Below are positions 6,598-14,500 of a DNA stretch of 17,701 nucleotides, piece by piece (positions within the stretch are counted from its first letter, which is position 1; every line of letters starts with the position of its first letter). A program made the position numbers and the translations under genes. The DNA is from JAQGLW01 sp035995725 (lineage in GTDB: Bacteria > Pseudomonadota > Gammaproteobacteria > Burkholderiales > Burkholderiaceae_D). The notes under the pieces are model-generated. The model searched no databases. It saw nothing but the letters and a program-made list of their open reading frames with translations, and was not told the origin of the DNA. The stretch lies in the NCBI GenBank assembly GCA_035995725.1, contig DASYKE010000115.1, positions 1-17,701 on the forward strand, written 5' to 3'.

Positions 6598-8643
6598 ATG
6601 CCGCCGAATGCAGAATATCCAGTACACCGTTCACCTGCATTTTTTGTATCGGTCGCGTCTTTCATTGCGGTATGCCTTGGCTTGAGCGGAGCAGCGATAC
6701 TCTACAGCTGGTATGCCGACATCCGGCTGTTCACGAGTATTTTTCCCGGGTTGGCACCATTGAAAACTAGCGCCGGGGCAGGATTTCTGTTTGCCGGCTT
6801 GGCGTTATGGTTGCAGCGCGAATCAGTTCGACCGGCCACCGTGGGGCGACGTGTGGGCCGCGCAGTGGCATATTTATCGGCACTGTGGATCATGGCGCTT
6901 GGTGCTCTGACACTGGCTCATAATTTCTTCAATGTCGATCTGAAGATCGATCAATTTTTATATGCCGCTCAGCCAGAAGGAGCTGCACCACATTCAGGAC
7001 GCATGTCGCTGCTTACCGCAGTCTGCTTTGTGTTGGTCGGAAAAAGCCTGTTGCTGTTAAATTACACTACCCGCGGCGGCCACAGTCCGGCCGAATATTG
7101 CGCGATCATGGTAGCAGGCGTCATGACCATACCGTTGATCGGCTATCTTTACAGCGGCACCGGCATGATTCAGGTGCCGCCTTCCTCTGATATACCGCCG
7201 CTTACTTCCATTCTTTTTATCTTGCTGGCGGCAGGAATTTTGGCGGCGCGCCCCACCCATCGCCTGATGGGATTATGGAACAGCAATTCACCGGGCGGAC
7301 ATTTATTGCGGCAACTGTTGCCCAAGAGCTTGCTGCTGCTGTTCTTTCTCGATTTGATGGTCGAATGGGGAGCGCGCAACGGTTTCTACGGACAGGAAGG
7401 TATTTCGCCGCTGGTCGTTCTGCTGACCAGCGCCTGGCTGTCCATTCTGTTCTGGCGTGCCGCATCCCTGTTGAATCGCGAATACGATGTGCGCCGGAAA
7501 GGCGAAGCTGCGCTGGTCGAATCCAATGCGCTATTGCGTGCGGTGAGCGACAACACGCCGGATGCGATCTTCGTAAAGGATCGTAGCGGCCGCATGATTT
7601 TTGCCAATCCGGCGACGCTGCGCATGCTTGATAAAAGCAACGCATCCGTTCTCGGTCGCGGCAGCAGCGAAATTTACGACGATCCGGCCGACGCGAAAAT
7701 GGTGGACGAAAACGATCGAACTGTTATCGCAAGCGGCAAGGCGCAGATGATGGTGGAAACGGTTAACTTGCCGTATGGCATAAGAACATTTTACTCAACC
7801 AGGGCACCCTGGCTGAATGAGCAGGGCGAGGTTCTCGGGTTGGTTGGCATCAGTACCGATATTACCGAGCGCAAGCGCATCGAAGACGCCTTGAAAGAGC
7901 ATGAGACGCAGCTGGAATCGCTGGTCGCGGCACGCACTGCCGAAGTAAGCGAACTGATCGGACACCTGGAGTCGACGCGCGAAGAAGAAAAACGCGCCAT
8001 CGCCAGAGAGTTGCACGACGACCTCGGTTCTGCACTCACGGCGCTAAACATGCACTTGGCGATCCTGTTCCAGCAGATCCCTGCCGAGCCCCGTTTAACC
8101 GAGCGGTCGGTGCAAATCAAGGCGCTGCTGAGTTCAGTCACTCAAACAACACGCCGCATTCAGGTCGGATTGCGTCCCGATAAACTCGATATTTTCGGTA
8201 TCAAGACAGCCATTGCCGACCAGGTTATTGAATTTGAAAATTACACCGGCGTTACTTGCCGAGCCAGCTTGCCGGATGAAGAATTGGCGTACGCGCCGCA
8301 AGTCGATATTGCGTTGTTTCGCATGGTGCAGGAAGCGTTGAATAATGTCGCCAAACATGCCAATGCAACCCATGTTGACGTGGTGCTGGACGACAACGAT
8401 GAAAACATCATCCTCAGCATTCGAGATAATGGCGCCGGCATGCCCGTTTGCCAATCAGCCGCCACCATCACACATGGCCTGCGCGGAATGCGCGAACGCG
8501 CCGGCTATCTGGGTGGCGACGTCAAAATAACCAGCGCTCCAGGGCACGGAACAAGCATCGTCGTGACGCTTCCGAAAGCTGCCACTCCAGCGCTGACGCC
8601 CTGGAATTCCACGCAGGAAAACAGCGCACGCCAGGCGCATTAA
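6598..8643 (+). CDS. Membrane sensor histidine kinase: 8-TM sensor, PAS, HisKA_3, HATPase
   Basis: A 681-residue NarX/DegS-type sensor kinase. Residues 12-290 hold about eight hydrophobic segments, including the stretch HNFFNVDLKIDQFL...GRMSLLTAVCFVLVG seen in an uncharacterised membrane sensor domain of many PAS kinases. A PAS domain spans about 307-430 (AVSDNTPDAIFVKDRSG...GISTDITERK). A short coiled coil leads to the HisKA_3 dimerisation helix with the phospho-acceptor His473 in ARELHDDLGSALT. The ATPase domain shows the N box QEALNNVAKHA (578-588), DNGAG (610-614), GLRGMRERA (627-635) and GHGTS (649-653). GGGAG 8 bases before the ATG supports the start. HisKA_3 kinases normally pair with NarL/FixJ regulators, and one is encoded nearby at 9247-9882 on the other strand. 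The signal is unknown. Confidence 0.93.
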   Translation: MPPNAEYPVHRSPAFFVSVASFIAVCLGLSGAAILYSWYADIRLFTSIFPGLAPLKTSAGAGFLFAGLALWLQRESVRPATVGRRVGRAVAYLSALWIMALGALTLAHNFFNVDLKIDQFLYAAQPEGAAPHSGRMSLLTAVCFVLVGKSLLLLNYTTRGGHSPAEYCAIMVAGVMTIPLIGYLYSGTGMIQVPPSSDIPPLTSILFILLAAGILAARPTHRLMGLWNSNSPGGHLLRQLLPKSLLLLFFLDLMVEWGARNGFYGQEGISPLVVLLTSAWLSILFWRAASLLNREYDVRRKGEAALVESNALLRAVSDNTPDAIFVKDRSGRMIFANPATLRMLDKSNASVLGRGSSEIYDDPADAKMVDENDRTVIASGKAQMMVETVNLPYGIRTFYSTRAPWLNEQGEVLGLVGISTDITERKRIEDALKEHETQLESLVAARTAEVSELIGHLESTREEEKRAIARELHDDLGSALTALNMHLAILFQQIPAEPRLTERSVQIKALLSSVTQTTRRIQVGLRPDKLDIFGIKTAIADQVIEFENYTGVTCRASLPDEELAYAPQVDIALFRMVQEALNNVAKHANATHVDVVLDDNDENIILSIRDNGAGMPVCQSAATITHGLRGMRERAGYLGGDVKITSAPGHGTSIVVTLPKAATPALTPWNSTQENSARQAH

Positions 8644-8737
8644 TTTTCATTTCATTTTTTAAATGATTGGAAAACCGGAATTGGAAATGATCGCCATCGG
8701 CCACATAGAGAGAGCCGACATATTGAGTCTCGGAGGC

Positions 8738-9190
8738 TCAATTGAGCGTACAAGAATTGCGCGCGCAAATTTGCTCGAGCAGCGCGCACAATTGGGGAAG
8801 CTCATACGATTTATCCAGGAAATGTCGAACACCGTATTGCTGGCCTGACCGGCGGTACGCGTCGCATACATTATTGCTGAAGACGACTTTTAAACTCTGC
8901 GCATGAGCATGGGCCTGCGATAGTTTGCGCAGCAAGCTCATGCCGTTGCCTTGCTTTAGTTCAATATCAACAATGAGCACATCGCAGGATTGTGCGAGCA
9001 GTTGTTCGAGCGCATCACTTTCCGTGTCGGAAAAACCTGCCCAGACTATTCCCGGAATCTGCGCAAGGTTCTCGACAATCAGATTTCGAACCGCAGCCGA
9101 ATCCTCCACCAAAAAAATGCGCAATGCAGGCTGCGAAGATTTTGGTAGCAGGCTTCTTGTCGTATTCATGTCAATCATTAAGGAAGGCAT
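8738..9190 (-). CDS. Stand-alone response regulator receiver protein
   Basis: A 150-residue single receiver (REC) domain. Seen: acidic pair E29/D30 (FLVEDS), phospho-acceptor D75 (VLIVDIEL), S105 in the Thr/Ser position (VVFSNN) and K127 (FLDKS), so it should be phosphorylatable. A 22-residue N-terminal extension precedes the fold, and no output domain follows, so it acts through protein contacts or as a phosphate sink. Shorter starts at in-frame ATGs 9178 and 9169 are possible; the ribosome site is weak. It is the last gene of the - strand regulatory operon, 56 bases after the NarL/FixJ-type regulator, and faces the kinase gene convergently. Chemotaxis or phosphorelay use cannot be told from sequence. 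Confidence 0.88.
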   Translation of the reverse strand: MPSLMIDMNTTRSLLPKSSQPALRIFLVEDSAAVRNLIVENLAQIPGIVWAGFSDTESDALEQLLAQSCDVLIVDIELKQGNGMSLLRKLSQAHAHAQSLKVVFSNNVCDAYRRSGQQYGVRHFLDKSYELPQLCALLEQICARNSCTLN

Positions 9191-9246
9191 ATGCTTGCCA
9201 TCCGTTACCCATTTTCATATATGCGATTTGCAGGCATGTGCAATGC

Positions 9247-9882
9247 TCAGTCGATCAGGTTTTGCTTGATCGCGTAATAAATAATGTCGGCATTATTGGA
9301 CATGTTCATTTTTTCCAAAACGCGGGACCGGTACGTGCTAACCGTTTTCACACTCAGGCACAGCTCATCGGCAATTTTTGTGACGCCTTCCCCTTGGCCC
9401 AATTTATAAAATATCTGGTACTCGCGAGCCGATAGCGTCTCGTGCAATGGCTTGTGCATATCCGTGGTAGCGGGATCTGCCGTAAGCAGCTCCGCTACGG
9501 CGGGACTGATGTACTTGTGACCACGCAATATGGTATGAATCGCATTGACCAATTCGGTCGCGAGCGCTTCCTTTTGCACGTATCCGCTCGCGCCGCTGCG
9601 CAATATCTGGACCGCATAACGGTTTTCAGGATGCATGCTCAACATCAGGACGGGCAGGTCGGGTTTTTCACGCTTGATCTGCTTCAGCACTTCCACGCCG
9701 CTTTTATCCGGCATTGCGATATCCAGCAAAACGATATCCCATTGCTGGGAACGGATAAGACGGATTGCTTCAAGTGCGGTTGCTGCTTCACCGCCGATAT
9801 GCATATCGGGTATATCCGCGATGAAATACTGGACGCCGGCCCGCACTACCGCATGATCGTCAACTACCAGAATCTTTATCAT
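9247..9882 (-). CDS. Response regulator, NarL/FixJ family (REC + LuxR-type HTH)
   Basis: A 211-residue DNA-binding response regulator. The receiver has D8/D9, phospho-acceptor D54 (VLLDIAMPDKSG), S82 (LMLSMH) and K104 (GYVQKEA). The C-terminal LuxR-type helix-turn-helix covers about 148-205 (LSAREYQIFYKLGQG, then VTKIADELCLSVKTVSTYRSRVLEKM). Length and layout are standard. The ATG lies 12 bases after the sigma54-activator stop, with GGAT just upstream, so coupling is likely. It is the best partner candidate for the HisKA_3 kinase at 6598-8643, because this regulator class normally pairs with that kinase class; the pairing is inferred. Targets are unknown. Confidence 0.93.
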   Translation of the reverse strand: MIKILVVDDHAVVRAGVQYFIADIPDMHIGGEAATALEAIRLIRSQQWDIVLLDIAMPDKSGVEVLKQIKREKPDLPVLMLSMHPENRYAVQILRSGASGYVQKEALATELVNAIHTILRGHKYISPAVAELLTADPATTDMHKPLHETLSAREYQIFYKLGQGEGVTKIADELCLSVKTVSTYRSRVLEKMNMSNNADIIYYAIKQNLID

Positions 9883-9894
9883 GGTGATCCAGCC

Positions 9895-11022
9895 TTAAAG
9901 GCTGACATTTGCGCCACAGGGTTGGGATGGCCCTGTGGGGTCGCCGGTAAATATTTTAGCCTGATATTCATTCAGCCGATTGTAGAGAGTTTTAAGGCTC
10001 ACGCCCAATACCTCTGCCGTCAGCGTCTTGTTCCCGCCGCAATATCCCAATGTTGCGAAGATCAGCCTTTGTTCGGCCTCTGCGAGTCTGCTGCCTAATG
10101 GAAATGTTACGCAATCGCTCTCCAGCGGCGCGACAACTTGTCTGACCGGACCGACTGCCCGCATGACATCCAGTTCATGATCGGCCAGAATGTAGGCGCG
10201 GTGCACCATGTTTTTCAATTCCCGTACATTGCCGGGCCAGTGATACTCGCGCATAAAACGGTGCGACACCTTGGAAAATATTTTTTTCGTATTTTCTTCT
10301 TCATTCAAGCGGCTTAAAAAAAGCTTGGCCAGCAGTTCGATATCGTCTGTCCGCTCCCGTAATGGCGGCACTTCGATCGGGAATACCGCCAGCCGATAGA
10401 ATAAATCGCTGCGCATCAAGCCTGCATCGACCGCCGCCTGAGGACTGCGATTGGTGGCGGCAATTACGCGGACCTTGACGTGCATTTCCTCGTCTGCGCC
10501 GACGCGACAAAAACGCCCGGTTTCCAACACCCGCAGCAGCTTGACCTGCATTTCCATTGGCATTTCAGTGAGTTCGTCGAGGAACAGGGTACCGCCGCCA
10601 GCTCGCTCGAAGCAGCCCTTGTGCATGCGTATGGCGCCGGTAAAACTGCCGCGTTCGTGGCCGAACAATTCGGCCTCGATCAATTGCGGCGAAATTGCGC
10701 CGCAATTCAATGCAATGAAGGGCTTGTCCTTTTCTTTGCCCATTTGGTGAATCGCACTTGCCACAACTTCTTTTCCGGTGCCGCTTTCGCCGGCAATCAA
10801 TACATTCGCACGGGTAGGCGCTACCTTGGCGATTAACTGAAACAGCTGCTGCATCGGCTCCGATACGCCATGCAGATCACCGCAACGCGCCGGATTTGGC
10901 GAAGAGATTGCCTGAGATGGACTTTCCTGCGCTTCTGTCTGTGCTTGTAATGCAGCAATTGTCTGCGAACCGAGTGTAGGCAAGCCTACAATATTGCCGC
11001 AAACATTCGGTCCGTTGTTCAT
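9895..11022 (-). CDS. Sigma54-dependent transcriptional activator without receiver domain
   Basis: A 375-residue enhancer-binding protein of the NtrC/NifA class that remodels RNA polymerase-sigma54 by ATP hydrolysis. Seen: Walker A GESGTGKE (78-85), the sigma54-contact loop GSFTGA (125-130, a GAFTGA variant), Walker B GTLFLDE (144-150), arginine-finger region RSDLFYRL (204-211), WPGNVREL (262-269) and a Fis-type HTH near 315-353 (LGYCGGNKTLTAEVLGVSLKTLYNRL). The first 47 residues or so are a Gln/Ser/Pro-rich linker with no receiver, GAF or PAS domain, so regulation must come by expression, a partner or direct ligand binding. I chose the ATG at 11022, with GGGGAG 6 bases upstream, over an in-frame GTG at 11052. 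It is the first gene of the operon with the two response regulators. Confidence 0.93.
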   Translation of the reverse strand: MNNGPNVCGNIVGLPTLGSQTIAALQAQTEAQESPSQAISSPNPARCGDLHGVSEPMQQLFQLIAKVAPTRANVLIAGESGTGKEVVASAIHQMGKEKDKPFIALNCGAISPQLIEAELFGHERGSFTGAIRMHKGCFERAGGGTLFLDELTEMPMEMQVKLLRVLETGRFCRVGADEEMHVKVRVIAATNRSPQAAVDAGLMRSDLFYRLAVFPIEVPPLRERTDDIELLAKLFLSRLNEEENTKKIFSKVSHRFMREYHWPGNVRELKNMVHRAYILADHELDVMRAVGPVRQVVAPLESDCVTFPLGSRLAEAEQRLIFATLGYCGGNKTLTAEVLGVSLKTLYNRLNEYQAKIFTGDPTGPSQPCGANVSL

Positions 11023-11028
11023 GGCTAT

Positions 11029-11034
11029 CTCCCC
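11029..11034 (-). promoter_or_regulatory. Ribosome binding site deciding the sigma54-activator start
   Basis: GGGGAG on the - strand, 6 bases before the ATG at 11022. It falls inside the longer GTG-initiated frame and so favours the shorter protein. Confidence 0.7.
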
Positions 11035-11063
11035 GTCTTTATCGATTTGCACTTTTTTCTAGG

Positions 11064-11093
11064 ATAATCTTTACAGAATCGCAAAATTTGCAA
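11064..11093 (-). promoter_or_regulatory. Candidate sigma70 promoter of the regulator operon
   Basis: On the - strand TTGCAA (11088-11093, 4 of 6) and GATTAT (11064-11069, 4 of 6) are 18 bases apart, about 40 bases before the ATG. The -35 overlaps the near-palindrome GCAAAATTTGC (11081-11091), so a regulator bound there would affect transcription. Weak by sequence alone. Confidence 0.35.
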
Positions 11094-11215
11094 TACCGGT
11101 GTTTATCCGATTCTTTTGTAGGAGTTAACTTACATGGCGTGATCGAAAAATTTTTCCTCATTATCAAGTGAAGGAACGCAGTAGATACACAATCGTATCG
11201 TACGAAAATCATCGC

Positions 11216-11235
11216 ATGCATGCTGCTGCATGCAT
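11216..11235. repeat. Perfect 8-bp inverted repeat of alternating purine-pyrimidine
   Basis: ATGCATGC (11216-11223) and GCATGCAT (11228-11235) around TGCT, about 200 bases upstream of the sigma54-activator gene. Confidence 0.6.
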
Positions 11236-11360
11236 TTGTACTTCAGCAATGTCTGTGTCGATTTGGTAAACGACAGCTTTACTATCAGGGAAGCTGTTGA
11301 TCGACGTCAGGTTTTCAACGGCAGCGATTACGGTGTACACACTTTCGCGGTTGCCAAGAT

Positions 11361-11397
11361 AAAAAAACCGCCGGTCGGATCAAGCATGGAAGCGGTT
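11361..11397 (-). terminator. Possible Rho-independent terminator downstream of tamB
   Basis: On the - strand AACCGC (11392-11397) pairs with GCGGTT (11366-11371) across a 20-base loop, and the T-tract covers 11361-11367. The stem is short and lies about 160 bases after the tamB stop, so this is a modest call. Confidence 0.35.
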
Positions 11398-11555
11398 ACA
11401 AGATCGGAGTGCCTTGTCCGCCCTTGATCTATTTTTTCTTTTTGCCGGGTGTATATAAGATCAGTGCAAGCCGCAGCGGTAACGGCGCGCATGTTCCTTT
11501 TGGCGCTAGCGGAAGAACATCATCGATTGATTTTCCGCCGGCAATCGCTCGCACG

Positions 11556-14500
11556 TCAATCAAATGCTATGTTGTAAAACAGCGAGAGGGCGCTACGCGT
11601 ACCGGCCTCGGCCTCCAGTGTCAGCCGGGGCGAGAGGGTATAGTGCAGCAGCAGCGCGCTGCTGGCGGTTTCCAGCCCTTGCTGATAACTGACGCGGAGG
11701 CGGGACGATATCTGTTTGCCGACGGTGACGATACGCTGGCGCAAGTTATCCTGGCTGGTGGACAAGTTCACGCTATCCAATCCGAACGCAGTGGCGATTT
11801 GCGATTGCACACCCGTAGCGGCGCTTTCCGACAGCAATACACCGGCCGCGGTTTGCAGCGCGGCCATATCTGTGTCGCCGGCAGTATTGAGCCCGTGACC
11901 GAGCACAAGCCACGACAGCTTTTCCGCATCTGGCACCGATGGTTCGGAAACCAGCGTGACTCGCGGCGCCAGCACCGTGCCGCGTACCGCCACACCGGCT
12001 TCGACTTCCTGGCCGCGTCGCATCGCCAGGATGTCGAGCGCAGGATTATTGATTGGGCCGGTAAATCGCAGCATGCCTTGCTCAATTGCCAGTTCCCGCC
12101 CGTATGCGGTATAGGTGCCTTTGGCGACGCGCAACGATCCCTGGGCTTGCAATGGTTCGCCGGCTGCATTCAGCAGGCGGATTTGACCCGCCAGCACTGC
12201 ATTCAGGCCGCGCCCTCGGACTGTGACACCATCGCCGAGCGCGATACTGACATCGAGCTCGGCTGCAATCTTGTTTGGCGATTTTTCGGTACGTCCTACA
12301 ATCACGACATCGTCCGACAGTCGAGGAGCGTCTTTCCGGCCGATGTCGAAAAAGCCGGAATCGACGTTGAAAGCGCCTGCTATCCGAACGCGCCCCTTCG
12401 CCAATTCGATCCGGCTTTCGCCGCTGATCACCAGCCGGCGGTCGGAACGATTGAGCAAGGTGAAGCGCTGTGCAATGAGCGACAGTTGCGCTGACGGCGT
12501 GCCACTTGCCAGATTGACCGGACCGGATATCGTCAACTGGCCATCGGCATTCTGGAACCGCAAGGCTTTGACCAGCAGTTCGGCGTCCTGAAATTCGCCG
12601 TCCAGCACGCCTTGCCGCAAATCGACGCCGGTCTCGGTGAAAAAAAGCCGCAGTCCGCTGCCGGCGATCTGTCCGGCAAAACGCGGCTTGGCAAATGTGC
12701 CGCTGACCGAGATGGTGCTTTGCATGCGGCCTTCGGCAATCAGCGTCGGCGACAGCAATGGGCCGGCCCAGCCGATCGTCGGAATATCGATACGGGCGCT
12801 GCCGGACACAAGTGCATCCGGTGGTATCGAAAATCGGCCGGCGCGGATTGCCGCGCCGATGTCGGCATTGACGTCTATGCGCCCCAGCTGTTGGCCTTCC
12901 GCAATCAACCGCAGATCGATCCGGCCATCGGACGCGGTTGCGCTGGCTTCCAGAATGCGCAGACCGAGTGCCACCGGCGTGCTGCCACGCATGACGATAT
13001 CGCCGCGCTGGCGACGGAATTTGACGGTGCCGCTCAACGTATCGGCAATCTTCACGTTCCATTCGCCGTCCAGTTGCAGATCGGCCTCGGCAGCAGGAGA
13101 CGGGCCGGCAAATTTCAGCAGCGGCGCGATCTGCAACCGCTCGACGCGTCCATGCGTGGCCATGCCGCGGGAGTCGCGCACGAATTGCTCGATAGCGACA
13201 TAGGCTGTATTCGCATCGAGACGGAATCCATCGAGCTGTATTCGTTGTTGCGACACGGCGAGCGCAGCAGGTACCGTCAGATGCGCGACGAAGCGACCGG
13301 CAGCATCGAAGCGCTCGATGCTGCCTTGCCATTGCACCGACCGCGCGAGATCGCGCAGACCGCCGCTTGCCTTCAACCTCCATTCCTGCCCCGGTTCAAC
13401 CAACAATGCATCCAGCGTATGCTGCGCCGTTGTGCCATCGGTCTTGACGTTGAAACTGTCAGCGCGCAGTTCTCCGGTTGACATACCCTGGCCATGAAGA
13501 TCCACTATCAGCGGGGCATCCGGTTGCGGCGAAAAACGCAATCGTGCCGAAAGCGATGTCAGTTGCCGTTCCCCAGTTTTCAATCCGCTAGCCGTGGCGT
13601 CAATCGCGGCTGTGCTGATAAAGAATGGTTTGTTGCGATCCAGATCGACGTCTGCTTTACCTTGCATAGTGCCGATCTGCACTTTGCCTGGCATGCGTAT
13701 ATTGCCGGCTTTCCATTCGATGCTGACACGCGGCTTGTCAAAGCTGCCGTGGGCGCTGCCATTGGCATCGATTGCACCCCCGAAATCCGGGCCGAGCTGT
13801 TCGAGATTCGGTGCTGTCAATGAGAAAGTCAGTCGCGATTGGCGCTGCGACAGTTCACCTTGCATCTGTAATCGGTTGGCACCGGCGATCAATAGCAGCT
13901 TTGGAACAATAAGACTGTCGGCGCGCAGTTGAGCCTGGCCGTCGCCTTGCAATGGATGACCGCCGAATTTGCTCTCAGTAATCTGAAATGCAAGATCGGC
14001 CTCGAGCCGTAGCGCGCGCGTACCTCGTAACGAAAAATTGCCATTCAATTCGAGGCTTGGCAATTGCGCGAAGCTACCCAGATCCTGCAGCCGGAATCGG
14101 CTTACCAAGCCTTGCGCGCTGAAATCTTGCCGGCCGGATAAATTGAGATGACCTGATGCATTGACACGACCGTCGCCGACCCGCAGTTCAGCCCTGTCAA
14201 TTGCCAGGCCCGCATCGGCCAATACGGCATGCGCTGAAAGCGCGAGCTTGTTTTTCTTCAGCGGTTCCATCAGCGCGATCGTAAATTCCTGTTTGCCGGC
14301 TGCCTGCCGGACATCGACGGTGCCGGTCAGCTGTGTTGCCCGCAAACGTTGATCGAGCCGCTGCAGGTTCAGCGAGGATGTCCGCAGTGCCAGTGTCAGC
14401 GCGCCGCCAGCATAGCGGCCGCTACCGGTCACGGTGCCGGCCGGCCGCTTGGCCGAACCAAGCATGGCCATGACCCGGTCGAAACTGAATTGCCCGGCAT

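Larger units (their letters stand above)
11023..11555. other. Intergenic region between tamB and the regulator operon; no gene called
   Basis: 533 bases. It holds the candidate promoter at 11064-11093, an inverted repeat at 11216-11235, a possible - strand terminator at 11361-11397, and a hairpin with arms ATGTTC/GAACAT at 11491-11520 close to the tamB stop but without a T-tract. A + strand frame (11230-11427, 65 codons) has no ribosome site and no recognisable pattern. It ends inside a weak stem (11401-11430) that is followed by T-rich sequence (11432-11443). Confidence 0.5.

Noticed and set aside
8643..8740. Hairpins between the convergent kinase and receiver genes as a bidirectional terminator
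   Set aside because: The AT-rich stem near 8643-8675 is imperfect, and the TTGAG/CTCAA stem near 8722-8740 lacks a T-tract, so I could not support a call.
8663..8848. A 61-codon + strand frame with protein-like composition after the kinase gene
   Set aside because: It is antisense to the receiver gene, whose conserved residues D75, S105 and K127 show which strand codes; no ribosome site.
11230..11427. A 65-codon + strand frame between tamB and the regulator operon
   Set aside because: No ribosome site, starts inside an inverted repeat, and no recognisable protein pattern.
12082..13383. A 433-codon frame on the - strand inside tamB
   Set aside because: Very Arg/Cys-rich, as expected from a shifted frame of a GC-rich gene; the tamB frame has clear family signatures over the same bases.
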